A stretch of DNA of 64,000 bases from an uncultured Porphyromonadaceae bacterium (GCA_947253625.1 CAMYAB010000005.1:20566-84565); one strand, 5' to 3'. Numbered from the stretch's first letter, positions 26,549-35,157 are shown. Numbers and translations: made by a program. Notes: generated by a model not told the origin, from the sequence alone.

Positions 26549-27130
26549 TCAGAAGAATAGGCTAAAGCCAATGGTCGGAACGATACGGCCTACGGTCGAG
26601 GTCACCTTGTCCAGCTTCATTGAAGTCTGCTGGTAGCCAAGCTCGCAAGAAACGGCCACATTGGACTGCAGGAAGTAGGCTGCACCAAGTCCGGCACCAA
26701 AGGCAAGGCCACCTTTGTTGGTTGAGACTTTTACGTCATTGGCTTTTACAGTTCCGTTCACACCTGCATATCCTACATAGAGGTTGGCATAAGGCTTGAT
26801 CTCGGACTCAAGTGGCAGGAAGTAGGTAACCTTTGGTGCCACTACGTACGCCAGGGCGCTGTTTCCGGCTTGGCCCTCATGCTTCAGCTCCACACAAGCT
26901 CCCAAAGCTAGGTTGTCCACCACAAAGTAACCCCCATCGACAGCGAGGTTGAACTCGGTTGGAAGGTTTTTTTTCACGGTCTGGTTGCCTGCCTTGGTGA
27001 AGACGGTGGCTGCAAAGTTGAGCCCGGTGTTGGCTTTAGCAAAGCAGTGTCCGGCTTCTGTCTGTGCCAGTGCGCTGGTTGATGTGAGCGCAAATACGCT
27101 CAGTGCGATTGCAAGAATACTCTTTTTCAT
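26549..27130 (-). CDS. Outer membrane beta-barrel protein (porin-like, OmpW/OmpX size)
   Basis: The 193-residue protein has a clear signal peptide (MKKSILAIALSVFALTSTSALAQ). The rest alternates polar and hydrophobic residues, with barrel-type strands ending in aromatic residues (VAPKVTYFLPLESEIKPYANLYVGYAGV, GAGLGAAYFLQSNVAVSCELGYQQTSMKL), and the protein ends GFSLFF, the terminal phenylalanine that BamA recognises. It looks like a small eight-stranded barrel of the outer membrane beta-barrel (PF13505-like) type. The specific role is unknown. It is a single-gene unit with a promoter box at 27222 and its own terminator. Confidence 0.82.
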   Translation of the reverse strand: MKKSILAIALSVFALTSTSALAQTEAGHCFAKANTGLNFAATVFTKAGNQTVKKNLPTEFNLAVDGGYFVVDNLALGACVELKHEGQAGNSALAYVVAPKVTYFLPLESEIKPYANLYVGYAGVNGTVKANDVKVSTNKGGLAFGAGLGAAYFLQSNVAVSCELGYQQTSMKLDKVTSTVGRIVPTIGFSLFF

Positions 27131-27221
27131 CGTTTTACGTAATTTAATTGATTAATAAACATTCATCTTTTATCTAGGCTCTAATGCGACTCGTCTCACC
27201 GACTTGTCGCATGAGCCAGGG

Positions 27222-27229
27222 CAAAGGTA
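27222..27229 (-). promoter_or_regulatory. Predicted -7 box for the outer membrane protein gene
   Basis: The minus strand reads TACCTTTG, a full TAnnTTTG match 92 bp upstream of the start codon. The -33 element is weak. It lies inside the short gap after the methyltransferase gene. Confidence 0.6.
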
Positions 27230-27296
27230 ATAAAAAACATTGGGACAACCACCCTCGCGCTCTCCTCTGTGTGTTGTTTCCTGCTCCATACGGAGG

Positions 27297-28148
27297 TCAC
27301 CCGAGGGAGAGGGTCAGGACTTGGATGTTTTTTCGGAGTGGCGGGATAATGCGACAGAGACGTGCGACAAGCGAATAGGGTGCCATCAGATCCATGATAG
27401 CCGACCCCCGCAGACAAGTGGCACCGGGGAGCAAAGCGGCCATTTCGGCTCCGGACCCAAATCCACTCACAAAATTGGCCCTCGAGTGTTTCAGCTCGTC
27501 ATGGTATTTTCCCCGCCCGACCATCATGGGATGGGCGACGTCGGCGACCAATAGGACTTGGGAGCCCAGACACTTTCGCAAAAGCTCCAGCAAGGTCTGC
27601 ACCTCCTCCCTCGTAAAGTACATCAGTACCCCCTCCATGGAGAGGACAAAGGGGCTTTGCTCTGAGGGTGCGAGCGACTTGATCTGCCGCAGTATCTTTT
27701 CGTCCAAGACACTGCCGCTCAGGCTGTGAACCTCCCGCCCACCCGGGAGAGGTGGCACCACCTGCCGGCGCACCTGCATCACCTCGGGGAAGTCGAGGTC
27801 GACGAGCACTGCATCCTGGCGCATCCGTCCACTCAGGCGGTGAAACCGAGTGTCCAGTCCACAACCGGCGTTGACCACCACTGGAGCCACCCCGGATGTG
27901 TCACTGAGCTGCTTCACCTGAGCATCTATCTCTCGTGCCCTAACGAGGCAACCGATGTAGCTCATACTGTGCGAGCCCTTGGTATAGGCGGACCAGTCGT
28001 AGTCCAGGTGTTCGTAGATGGTTGTCACTACCGGATCATCCAGGATCGGATGCTTGCTTTGCACATCCTCGTAGCGCATCAGCAGGGGGATGAATAGAGT
28101 ATCCTGCACCCCGTCCGTAATCCTTTCCGTCATTACTTTTTTCTCCAT
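27297..28148 (-). CDS. Class I SAM-dependent carboxyl/O-methyltransferase (LCM/TcmP-like family)
   Basis: From the ATG at 28148 the product is 283 residues. VVVNAGCGLDTRFHRL near the middle is the SAM-binding motif I, and VLVDLDFPEVMQVRR is the acidic loop that holds the ribose. FVLSMEGVLMYFTREEVQTLLELL matches the leucine carboxyl methyltransferase family (PF04072), which also includes polyketide O-methyltransferases. The natural substrate cannot be told. It lies 120 bp after a TetR regulator with a long hairpin between them, so the pair may respond to a small molecule. Start codons at 28175 and 28133 are possible alternatives. Confidence 0.82.
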   Translation of the reverse strand: MEKKVMTERITDGVQDTLFIPLLMRYEDVQSKHPILDDPVVTTIYEHLDYDWSAYTKGSHSMSYIGCLVRAREIDAQVKQLSDTSGVAPVVVNAGCGLDTRFHRLSGRMRQDAVLVDLDFPEVMQVRRQVVPPLPGGREVHSLSGSVLDEKILRQIKSLAPSEQSPFVLSMEGVLMYFTREEVQTLLELLRKCLGSQVLLVADVAHPMMVGRGKYHDELKHSRANFVSGFGSGAEMAALLPGATCLRGSAIMDLMAPYSLVARLCRIIPPLRKNIQVLTLSLG

Positions 28149-28202
28149 ATTCTTCACGTTTTGATTGATGAACAAATTTGCTTCTTGTTCTGAAAAAGGA
28201 AA

Positions 28203-28241
28203 CGGTGAGCCACATGAAATTTTTATCCATGTGGCTCACCG
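28203..28241 (-). terminator. 14-bp perfect inverted repeat between the TetR and methyltransferase genes
   Basis: Arms CGGTGAGCCACATG (28203-28216) and CATGTGGCTCACCG (28228-28241) flank an 11-base loop. The plus side continues GCTTTTTG; the minus side continues TTTCCTTTTTC, so it could stop transcripts from either direction. A role as a TetR operator is less likely given the wide centre. Confidence 0.65.
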
Positions 28242-28267
28242 CTTTTTGTCGTACTATGGTTGCTGTC

Positions 28268-28933
28268 TTATGCTTTTGGTACGCGATCATTGTCTCTAGG
28301 TAGTGCGACTCGACACTCCGGTAGCAGCAACCATTGCCAGCCACCGGTCCCGAAGTAGACGTAGTCTTTTATAAAGTCTTCTAGGCCAGTCTCACTCAGG
28401 TCGTCGGTTGAGGCCACGAGCAACATGACATTCATCCAGTTGGTCGTCTGATGTCTGATAAAAAGTGGCGAGACCGGCTCGATCTTTTCGGACAAAAGAA
28501 GACTCAGCCTAGACATGAAGTGCATGCTCCTGTCCACTGCTTTCTCCAGCTGTTCGGTCCAGTACTTTCTCACCTCCGGCTCTCCGAGGTAGCGCTGAAC
28601 AAAGGCTAGCTCTTGTCGGTGGTTGATGGAAAAAGTGACCATCTCCCGTACCCACATCTCCTGATAGGCTTCTGACGAAAAGAGCAAGTCCGGGGATTGC
28701 AACTGCGTCTCCTCCTTTTCGAAAAGTTTGGAGATAGACCTGTCGAGAGGCGACAAGACAGCCCGCAGGATCGACTCCTTGCTGTCGAAGTAGGCATAGA
28801 GCTGACTCAGCCCAATGCCCGACAACTCGGACACATCCCGCATACCCACTGCGGCATACCCTCTGGACAAGAATGCGCCCTTGGTGGCGGTGACGATCTG
28901 GTCACGAATCACGGAGTCCTGCTCTCTTTTCAT
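28268..28933 (-). CDS. TetR/AcrR-family transcriptional regulator
   Basis: The 221-residue protein begins MKREQDSVIRDQIVTATKGAFLSRGYAAVGMRDVSELSGIGLSQLYAYFDSKESIL, a standard TetR N-terminal helix-turn-helix. The C-terminal all-helical part (RQELAFVQRYLGEPEVRKYW and onward) would bind an unknown ligand. The start at 28933 was chosen because the DNA-binding domain begins there; the frame is open up to 29044, but those codons are not TetR-like. It probably controls itself and perhaps the methyltransferase just downstream. Confidence 0.9.
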   Translation of the reverse strand: MKREQDSVIRDQIVTATKGAFLSRGYAAVGMRDVSELSGIGLSQLYAYFDSKESILRAVLSPLDRSISKLFEKEETQLQSPDLLFSSEAYQEMWVREMVTFSINHRQELAFVQRYLGEPEVRKYWTEQLEKAVDRSMHFMSRLSLLLSEKIEPVSPLFIRHQTTNWMNVMLLVASTDDLSETGLEDFIKDYVYFGTGGWQWLLLPECRVALPRDNDRVPKA

Positions 28934-28940
28934 AACACTG

Positions 28941-28948
28941 CAAAGGTG
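28941..28948 (-). promoter_or_regulatory. Possible -7 box directly before the TetR gene
   Basis: The minus strand reads CACCTTTG, one mismatch from TAnnTTTG, 8 bp before the start codon. A start from here would give an almost leaderless mRNA. Confidence 0.35.
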
Positions 28949-29017
28949 GAGATAAGTCGGGTGCCGTGCAATACCACAGTGTAGGTATTTTGACACCACT
29001 GACCTAGAGGGCCTGAT

Positions 29018-29063
29018 ACAAAAAAGGCGGAGCAGGAGGGCCAATGACCATCCTGCTCCGCCT
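29018..29063 (-). terminator. Terminator after tRNA-Thr
   Basis: Arms GGCGGAGCAGGA and TCCTGCTCCGCC pair perfectly. On the minus strand the hairpin is followed by TTTTTTG. It lies 10 bp past the 3' end of the tRNA. Confidence 0.9.
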
Positions 29064-29072
29064 GTGTATCTG

Positions 29073-29147
<75 letters not shown>

Positions 29148-29153
29148 GTTGGG

Positions 29154-29161
29154 CAAAGGTA
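29154..29161 (-). promoter_or_regulatory. Predicted -7 box of tRNA-Thr
   Basis: TACCTTTG on the minus strand lies 8 bp before the tRNA 5' end, placing the start point almost at the mature end. A weak TTGG lies about 20 bases further upstream. Confidence 0.6.
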
Positions 29162-29170
29162 CCAAAAATC

Positions 29171-29632
29171 TCAATGCACCGCCAATAGATCGGAGAGAAA
29201 TGCTTGGAGCTCTTTTTCCATCCCCGGGAGGAGAGGGGTGTCGGTGACGGACCAGTCGTTGGAAAGGTTCAGCAAAATCCGATCCTTGGGTGCGACTCCA
29301 TCGTTGTAGCGGACGGTGATGGGTGCCTGAAAGATAGGACGCTCAAAGAACTCCTCCGCCTTGAGCTGCCGAATAACCGTCGAGGTCGCAGCCAAAGCCC
29401 GGTCGGCATTTTGCGAGAGGCTGTCGGGGTCCTCGGAGATCCACGCATAGACCGTAAGGGTCACAGACACGGCCTCGTCGGGGGTGCTGATCGTGACCTC
29501 GCCTCCGGTGAGGTCGAGCTGGATCATGACCTCGCTGAGGATCACCACACTCTTGCTGTCGAGTGCCTCGTAAAAGTCCTCAAAGGCTCCTCGGATAAGC
29601 TGTTGCTCTTTTTGCAAATCGGACATGGCCAA
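29171..29632 (-). CDS. Uncharacterised protein after valS
   Basis: I do not recognise this 153-residue protein. It has no signal peptide or membrane segment and is acidic. It reads as alternating helix and strand (FEDFYEALDSKSVVILSEVMIQLDLTGGEVTIS, VTLTVYAWISEDPDSLSQNADRAL, ending LLPGMEKELQAFLSDLLAVH). A second ATG two codons in (29626) is an equally good start. It follows valS after 29 bp and so is probably co-transcribed, but no role in translation follows from that alone. Confidence 0.7.
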   Translation of the reverse strand: MAMSDLQKEQQLIRGAFEDFYEALDSKSVVILSEVMIQLDLTGGEVTISTPDEAVSVTLTVYAWISEDPDSLSQNADRALAATSTVIRQLKAEEFFERPIFQAPITVRYNDGVAPKDRILLNLSNDWSVTDTPLLPGMEKELQAFLSDLLAVH

Positions 29633-29661
29633 TAACTTATAGGATGGTTAGTGAAGTGCCT

Positions 29662-32307
29662 CTATGCTTCGGTGTGGCCAAAGTGGGCAAGTCTGGTCCG
29701 GATGCTCTCCAGCTTGGCCAGTGTGTCTTGCTCTTTGCGTCGCTCAAGTGCGACCACGCTCTCGGGGGCATGTTGGACGAACTTCTCGTTATTCAACTTT
29801 CCTTGCACACCCTTGAGGAATCCCAGTAGGTGCGTCTCTTCGGCCCGGAGCTTGGCGATCTCCTCGGCGACATCAATATGTCCCTCCATGGGAACCCCAA
29901 AGGCGTGCACCCCTACTGCAAAACGCTCGAGTGTGGCACTCTCTGCCGGCTTTTCCTCTAGCACCTCGCTGATATTGGCCATCTTGCTCACCACAGCTTT
30001 CATCGACTCTGTGATCACCCCCTTGGGTGCATAGAGGCTCAGACTGTCGCGAGGCGAAAGGCCCTTGGTGGCACGGAGATTGCGGATATTGGTAATAATG
30101 TCTCTGGCAACCTCCATATCGGCGAGGACAGTCTTGTCGGGCTCTGCATACTTGGGTAGCTGCGCCAGCATGATACTCTCCCCATCTCGGCGCTCTCTGA
30201 GAGCCTGCCACAACTCTTCGGTGATGAAGGGCATGAAGGGGTGCAGCAACATCAGGAGTTGTTCAAAAAAGCCATTGGTTGCCTCCAGTGTCTCGGCATC
30301 GATAGGACGGCCATACTCCGGCTTGACAAGCTCTAGGTAGGTACTGCTAAAATCATCGCGGACAACTCGGTACAGGAGCAGCATCGCATCGCTGATGCGG
30401 TACTTGCCAAAGTGGTCCGCAAGTCGGGTCGCTGTGTCACTGAGGAGGTGGCCAAACCACTTGACAGCCTCCCTCTGGACCGGTGTCTGCGAGACCGTAT
30501 CGGAGACCTCCCAGCCTTGGATCAGTCGGAATGAGTTCCACACCTTATTATTGAAGTTTCGTCCCTGCTCACACAGTCCCTCGTCAAATAAGATATCATT
30601 GCCTGCGGATGCCGCACTCATCAACCCCATACGCACCCCATCGGCACCGTACTGCTCTATCAGCTTGATAGGGTCGGGGCTATTGCCGAGCTGCTTGCTC
30701 ATCTTGCGTCCGAGCTTGTCGCGGACAATACCGGTCAGGAATACGTTGCGGAATGGTGGTTGCCCCATGTACTCGTAGCCGGCCATGATCATCCTGGCAA
30801 TCCAGAAAAAGAGGATATCCGGTCCGGAGACTAAGTCGGAGGTGGGGTAGTAGTACTTTAGGTCGTCATTGTCGGGCTTAAGTGGGTCGCCAAAGACACT
30901 GATCGGCCACAACCACGATGAAAACCAGGTGTCCAGCGTGTCCGGATCTTGCTCCAGTGCCTCGAGCGTGAGCGAGTCATCGCCTGTGAGTCGTCGTGCC
31001 TCATCCAGTGCGATCTCTGGAGTCTCCCCCACGACGATCCTACCATCCTCGAGATAGTAGGCCGGGATGCGGTGTCCCCAGTAGAGTTGGCGTGAGATAT
31101 TCCAGTCCTTGATGTTTTCCATCCAGTGGGCATAGACGCCCTTGAATCGCTCGGGCACCAAGCGTACTGTGTCGTCCATGACGGCTCGGTAAGCCGGCTT
31201 GGCAAGGTCGGTCATCTTCAGGAACCACTGCATCGACAGCTTGGGCTCAATGGGGACGGAGGTCCGCTCCGAAAAGCCCACCGTATTATCGTAGTCCTCC
31301 ACCCGCTCCATCAGCCCCAGGTCGGCCAGCTCCTGTGAAAAAGTCTCCCGCACCTCAAAGCGATCCCTACCGGCATACTTACCCGCCTGGTCGTTGAGGG
31401 TGCCATTGTCGTTGAAGACCTCGATCGCCGGTAGGCGATGCTTTTGTCCGAGCATGTAGTCGTTGATGTCGTGCGAGGGAGTCACCTTTAGGCAACCGGT
31501 CCCAAACTCCACATCGACATACTCATCCTCTATGATCGGGACAGAGCGCCCCACCCCGGGGACAATCACTCGCTTGCCTCGCAGCCAGTGGTACCGCTCA
31601 TCCGTGGGGTTGATGCAGACTGCCGTGTCGCCAAATATCGTCTCCGGACGCGTGGTGGCGACTATGATGTACTTATCGGGCATCCCCTCCACATAGTAGC
31701 GGACATAGTAGAGCTTGCTGTGCACGCTCTTGTGGATCACCTCCTCGTCGGAGATGGCGGTACGTGCCTCCGGATCCCAGTTGACCATCCGCACCCCTCT
31801 GTATATCAGCCCTTTTCGGTAAAGGTCACAAAAGACACCTATCACCGCTTTGGCTCGTGGCTCATCCATGGTAAAGGCCTCCCGATCCCAATCGCAGGAG
31901 GCACCGATCTTCTTGAGCTGGTTGATGATGATCCCACCATGCTCATGAGTCCAGTCCCATACATGTGAGAGAAACTCCTCACGGGTCAGGTCACTCTTCT
32001 TGATTCTCTCCTTGGCCAGTTTTTGGACCACTTTTGCCTCAGTGGCGATAGAGGCGTGGTCGGTCCCGGGCACCCAGAGGGCGTTGTAGCCGGTCATGCG
32101 CGCACGACGGACCAGGATATCTTGTATCGTATTATTGAGCATGTGCCCCATGTGGAGGACGCCGGTGACATTGGGGGGTGGGATCACGACCGTGAAGGCC
32201 GGCCGGTGATCGGGATGGCTGGAAAAGAGCTTGTGTTCTTGCCAGTAGGCGTACCACTTATCTTCCACTTCGAGTGGATTGTACTTCGCACTTAGTTCGG
32301 TTGACAT
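29662..32307 (-). CDS. valS: Valyl-tRNA synthetase
   Basis: The 881-residue class I enzyme has the HIGH-type motif NVTGVLHMGHMLN near residue 50, the CP1 editing domain with ATTRPETIFGDTAV, GHRIPAYYL, and the KMSKS-type loop as KMSKQLGNSPDP near residue 550. It ends with the C-terminal coiled coil (ELAKLRAEETHLLGFLKG region, EIAKLRAEE) typical of ValRS. It charges tRNA-Val and edits threonyl-tRNA-Val. The -7 box at 32437 gives it a leader of about 120 nt. Confidence 0.98.
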   Translation of the reverse strand: MSTELSAKYNPLEVEDKWYAYWQEHKLFSSHPDHRPAFTVVIPPPNVTGVLHMGHMLNNTIQDILVRRARMTGYNALWVPGTDHASIATEAKVVQKLAKERIKKSDLTREEFLSHVWDWTHEHGGIIINQLKKIGASCDWDREAFTMDEPRAKAVIGVFCDLYRKGLIYRGVRMVNWDPEARTAISDEEVIHKSVHSKLYYVRYYVEGMPDKYIIVATTRPETIFGDTAVCINPTDERYHWLRGKRVIVPGVGRSVPIIEDEYVDVEFGTGCLKVTPSHDINDYMLGQKHRLPAIEVFNDNGTLNDQAGKYAGRDRFEVRETFSQELADLGLMERVEDYDNTVGFSERTSVPIEPKLSMQWFLKMTDLAKPAYRAVMDDTVRLVPERFKGVYAHWMENIKDWNISRQLYWGHRIPAYYLEDGRIVVGETPEIALDEARRLTGDDSLTLEALEQDPDTLDTWFSSWLWPISVFGDPLKPDNDDLKYYYPTSDLVSGPDILFFWIARMIMAGYEYMGQPPFRNVFLTGIVRDKLGRKMSKQLGNSPDPIKLIEQYGADGVRMGLMSAASAGNDILFDEGLCEQGRNFNNKVWNSFRLIQGWEVSDTVSQTPVQREAVKWFGHLLSDTATRLADHFGKYRISDAMLLLYRVVRDDFSSTYLELVKPEYGRPIDAETLEATNGFFEQLLMLLHPFMPFITEELWQALRERRDGESIMLAQLPKYAEPDKTVLADMEVARDIITNIRNLRATKGLSPRDSLSLYAPKGVITESMKAVVSKMANISEVLEEKPAESATLERFAVGVHAFGVPMEGHIDVAEEIAKLRAEETHLLGFLKGVQGKLNNEKFVQHAPESVVALERRKEQDTLAKLESIRTRLAHFGHTEA

Positions 32308-32436
32308 GCTTTCTGTATTCTATAGTTTTGGCTTGGTGTGCCCTCCTCTGCGACTAGGGGTCAGCTCCGCAACACGCCATGTGGAGCGAACGATGACCGG
32401 CAGGTCGTGGCAAAAAATTGGCACACAGTCAGGGTA

Positions 32437-32444
32437 CAAAGTTA
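32437..32444 (-). promoter_or_regulatory. Predicted -7 box of valS
   Basis: The minus strand reads TAACTTTG, a full TAnnTTTG match about 130 bp before the valS start. I see no TTTG at the usual -33 distance. Confidence 0.5.
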
Positions 32445-32557
32445 AGGTTTTTATCTCACATCTCCCCTATTTTTCGCCCACTCCGACCGAATGAATTTGC
32501 CCAAAATCAAGGGGGCCCTAACTCGCTCTAAACCAAAGTCCCCGACAGCCCCCATTT

Positions 32558-32617
32558 TTTCACGGATAGAAGCGTTCGGTTTCACGGATAGAAGCAAATG
32601 ATTTCACGGATAGAAGA
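32558..32617 (-). repeat. 22-bp-period array, cluster 4 (three units, reverse orientation)
   Basis: TTTCACGGATAGAAGC on the plus strand starts at 32558, 32580 and 32602 (last base changed). Linkers are GTTCGG and AAATGA. The array lies between the transcript end of the S4-domain gene and the valS promoter. Confidence 0.94.
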
Positions 32618-32682
32618 ATTGACGTCCTTGTATATAAGCAAAAATTGGGTATAAATCGAGATGGTCAATGGAATTCACTCAA

Positions 32683-32757
32683 CAAAAAAAAGAGCCCCCT
32701 CGAAAAGGGTTCCTAAAACAAAGCCGGTCCGGAAGAGTGCGACCCCCTCCCGGTCCG
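32683..32757 (-). terminator. Probable terminator after the S4-domain gene
   Basis: On the minus strand a GC-rich imperfect stem (CCGGTCCGG-like arms around 32727 and 32752) is followed by a second stem made of AACCC and GGGGGCTC, then a run of eight T near 32684-32692. Together these should stop transcription after the gene at 32760. Confidence 0.6.
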
Positions 32758-32759
32758 GT

Positions 32760-33239
32760 CTAATCCCAAAAGCCCATGCTGTCGAGCATCTCCTGCTCGT
32801 CCTCCGGAGTGTAGTCGGTCACCTCGTCCTCCTCTTCGTCGTCGGTCTCTGTATCGTCCCAGTCATCGTACTCAGGAAATATGTAGCTCTCAAGGTCTCG
32901 TCGCTCTTTTTTGGTCGGTCTGCCGAGTCCTTTTTGCCTTTGGTTGGCGGCTCGCTGCAGCTCTAGGAGCTCATACTCCTCCGGTGGGGTGGTGTTTTTG
33001 ATGAAATTGGGGACCAACTTTGGCCCCACGCGTCCCGGGGTGATGGCCAGCACCTTGAAGGAAAAAGTGACCGGAGGCTTGCGCACGTTCACCGTGTCGC
33101 CCACCTTGACAATCGTCGAGGGTTTTCCGGGACGTCCGTCTACTTGGACTCGGCCGTTTTTGCAGGCTCTGCCGGCAAGTGCTCGGGTCTTGAATATCCG
33201 CACGGTCCAGAGCCACTTGTCGAGGCGTATCTCAGTCAT
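32760..33239 (-). CDS. S4-domain RNA-binding protein (Hsp15-like)
   Basis: The 159-residue protein opens with the S4 fold: MTEIRLDKWLWTVRIFKTRALAGRACKNGRVQVDGRPGKPSTIVKVGD. This is the pattern of Hsp15 (HslR), which binds free 50S subunits still carrying peptidyl-tRNA. A basic middle (RQKGLGRPTKKERRDLE) and an acidic C-terminal end (DDWDDTETDDEEEDEVTDYTPEDEQE) follow. It overlaps the pth gene by 8 bp. Both genes act on stalled peptidyl-tRNA products, a fitting pair, though this functional link is inference. Confidence 0.88.
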   Translation of the reverse strand: MTEIRLDKWLWTVRIFKTRALAGRACKNGRVQVDGRPGKPSTIVKVGDTVNVRKPPVTFSFKVLAITPGRVGPKLVPNFIKNTTPPEEYELLELQRAANQRQKGLGRPTKKERRDLESYIFPEYDDWDDTETDDEEEDEVTDYTPEDEQEMLDSMGFWD

Positions 33240-33819
33240 GTTGCTTTCCCTTGGTGTTGTGGATATTCATGGCCCTCTCGATACCGATGAGGCAAAAGTC
33301 TCGGATCGTCTCTACCGCTTGGGCACAGAGGGGCTCCATCTCGGCCTCCTCTTGGGGCGAAAAAGGCTCCAGTACGTAGGCGATCTGCTCTCCGCGCGAG
33401 AAGTCGTGTCCGATACCGATCCGCAGGCGCGCATAGGCTTGTGTCCCGATGGTCTGCTGTATATGCTTGAGTCCGTTGTGCCCACCATCGCTGCCTTTTG
33501 CCCGAAGTCTCTGTGTCCCAAAGGGCAATGCCAGCTCATCGACGACGACTAGGAGGTTTTGGACGGGGATGTTTTCTTTTTGCAACCAGTAGCGGACGGC
33601 GTTGCCACTGAGGTTCATCATCGTGGAGGGCTTGAGGAGCAGGAGTTGCTTGTTTTTGACCCTGATCTCCGCTGTCTCTCCGTATCGCCCGGGGGCAAAA
33701 GTGGCGCCCGTGTCAGCGGCGAGATGGTCCAGCACGATAAATCCGGCATTGTGCCGCGTCCGCTCGTACTCGGCTCCGGGGTTTCCGAGGCCGACGATGA
33801 GGTATTTACTTGAGCTCAT
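33232..33819 (-). CDS. pth: Peptidyl-tRNA hydrolase
   Basis: From the ATG at 33819 the product is 195 residues and begins MSSSKYLIVGLGNPGAEYERTRHNAGF, with the catalytic histidine in RHN. LLLKPSTMMNLSG, LPFGTQRLRAKGSDGGHNGLKHI and RLRIGIG are the other Pth signatures. It frees tRNA from peptidyl-tRNA that drops off ribosomes. The frame is open to 33888, but the extra residues are not Pth sequence. It overlaps both neighbours (DUF3109 gene by 14 bp with this start, S4-domain gene by 8 bp), so the three form one unit. Confidence 0.96.
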   Translation of the reverse strand: MSSSKYLIVGLGNPGAEYERTRHNAGFIVLDHLAADTGATFAPGRYGETAEIRVKNKQLLLLKPSTMMNLSGNAVRYWLQKENIPVQNLLVVVDELALPFGTQRLRAKGSDGGHNGLKHIQQTIGTQAYARLRIGIGHDFSRGEQIAYVLEPFSPQEEAEMEPLCAQAVETIRDFCLIGIERAMNIHNTKGKQHD

Positions 33820-34417
33820 TTCGTTCGTTTTTCCACTGAAGATACGCTTCAGCCACAGTACAAAGTTGTTCATACCACTCTTCTCCAAAGGCCCGCACCA
33901 GGGGGGCTTTCACAAATTGGTAGACCCGCACGCCTACTTCGCGTCCGTGCTTGCGCGCCGGCTCGCAGATCGGGAACCAACGCTCGTAATTGAGGGCCAC
34001 TGTGTCACCCATACGCTGCATGCGTATCGGGAATAGGTGGCAGGAGAGGGGCTTGTAGAAGTAGGGATTGGCACCCTCGGTGTAGCCTTTCTCAAAGGCA
34101 CAGCGCGCCGACCCATCTGCCTCAAAGCAGGTGAAGACACACTGGCTCCTGCCTGCCGCTATCATGGTGACTGTCTCCCCATCCTCATCGGTGTAGGTGA
34201 GGCCATGCTTGCGGATGTAGCGTTGCTGGGCCTCGGGGATGTAGGTGCGGACCAGGGGATAGGTCTTCTCCAGAAGGGGTTCCTCCTGTGCCAGCACCGG
34301 TGCTCCACTGTCTCCCTCGATACAGCAGGCTCCGTGGCAAGCGTCGAGGTCACAGCAGAAGTAGGTGTCGATGACTTCGCTGCTGACCAGGATGCCATCT
34401 ACGTCTAGTATACTCAT
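33806..34417 (-). CDS. DUF3109-family cysteine-rich protein
   Basis: The 203-residue protein has clustered cysteines: CCDLDACHGACCIEG near residues 21-35, then CVFTC, CAFEKG and SCHLFPIR. This is the pattern of DUF3109, related to the CxxxCxxCC (YkgJ) metal-cluster family found across Bacteroidetes. The biochemical role is not established. The cysteines suggest binding of zinc or an iron-sulfur cluster. It starts 17 bp after the rplY terminator and overlaps pth. Confidence 0.85.
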   Translation of the reverse strand: MSILDVDGILVSSEVIDTYFCCDLDACHGACCIEGDSGAPVLAQEEPLLEKTYPLVRTYIPEAQQRYIRKHGLTYTDEDGETVTMIAAGRSQCVFTCFEADGSARCAFEKGYTEGANPYFYKPLSCHLFPIRMQRMGDTVALNYERWFPICEPARKHGREVGVRVYQFVKAPLVRAFGEEWYEQLCTVAEAYLQWKNERNELK

Positions 34418-34433
34418 TTGCTTGATACTCTTC

Positions 34434-34506
34434 TAAAAAAAGCTGCCCATAGTGGTGGGCCCGTACCATCTCTCGATAGGTAGGATCACTACACCACTTT
34501 GGGCAG
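34434..34506 (-). terminator. Terminator after rplY
   Basis: Arms CTGCCCATAGTGG (34442-34454) and CCACTTTGGGCAG (34493-34506) pair with one mismatch around a long loop. On the minus strand the hairpin is followed by CTTTTTTT. Confidence 0.8.
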
Positions 34507-34539
34507 TTTTGTATCCCCTCGTGGGGTATTTTGTCGGGC

Positions 34540-35157
34540 TTACTCTGCCGGTTGGTCTCCGGTGCCCTCTTCGGTCTCCTCGTCTTCCTCCTCTACAGCT
34601 CCTGCGCTACGTGCGGCACGTGTAGCACGTACAGCGGCAACTACGGCGTTTTTGGAGTTGAGGATCTCTAGGTTTTCAAACTCCAGCTCACCCACCTTGA
34701 GTACCTTGCCCAGGCGGAGCTTGCTGATGTCTACGTGCAGACGCTCAGGCACATTGCTGTAGAGACCCTTGACCTTGAGCTTGCGCATGTCTTGGTTGAG
34801 CTTACCACCGGCACGCACACCGATAGCGTGACCATCCAGCTGCACCGGTACCTCTATCACAATGGGCTTGTCGGCATAAACCTCCAAGAAGTCAATGTGA
34901 ATGATGGCATCGGTCACGGGATGAAACTGTAGCTCCTGTAGGATGCAAGTGTGTACCTGTCCGTCGACATCCAGGTTGATCAAGAAGATATCCGGGGTGA
35001 ATACCAGGTTGCGCACATCGCGCTGTGACACCACGAGATTGAGGTTCTTCTCTCCACCGTAGATTACAGTGGGGATGAGGTCTTGCTTGCGTAGGGCTTT
35101 GGCGGCAAACTTGCCGATGTTTTCGCGCGCCTGCGCTTTTAGTGAATAAGTTTTCAT
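34540..35157 (-). CDS. rplY: Ribosomal protein bL25, long CTC form
   Basis: The 205-residue protein has the N-terminal 5S rRNA-binding domain (LKAQARENIGKFAAKALRKQDLIPTVIYGG) and the C-terminal TL5/CTC domain (IDFLEVYADKPIVIEVPVQLDG, DISKLRLGKVLKVGELEF). It ends in an acidic tail (AVEEEDEETEEGTGDQPAE). The CTC form is linked to general stress in other bacteria. It follows rplI by 123 bp and closes with a terminator. Confidence 0.96.
   Translation of the reverse strand: MKTYSLKAQARENIGKFAAKALRKQDLIPTVIYGGEKNLNLVVSQRDVRNLVFTPDIFLINLDVDGQVHTCILQELQFHPVTDAIIHIDFLEVYADKPIVIEVPVQLDGHAIGVRAGGKLNQDMRKLKVKGLYSNVPERLHVDISKLRLGKVLKVGELEFENLEILNSKNAVVAAVRATRAARSAGAVEEEDEETEEGTGDQPAE

Noticed and set aside
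28203..28241. The 14-bp inverted repeat as a TetR operator
   Set aside because: The 11-base centre is too wide for the usual TetR palindrome and T-rich flanks suit a terminator better. It is kept as a terminator call with moderate confidence.
29018..29063. Hairpin after tRNA-Thr as an attachment site
   Set aside because: It has a T run and sits as a normal terminator. No integrase or tRNA-end duplication is seen.
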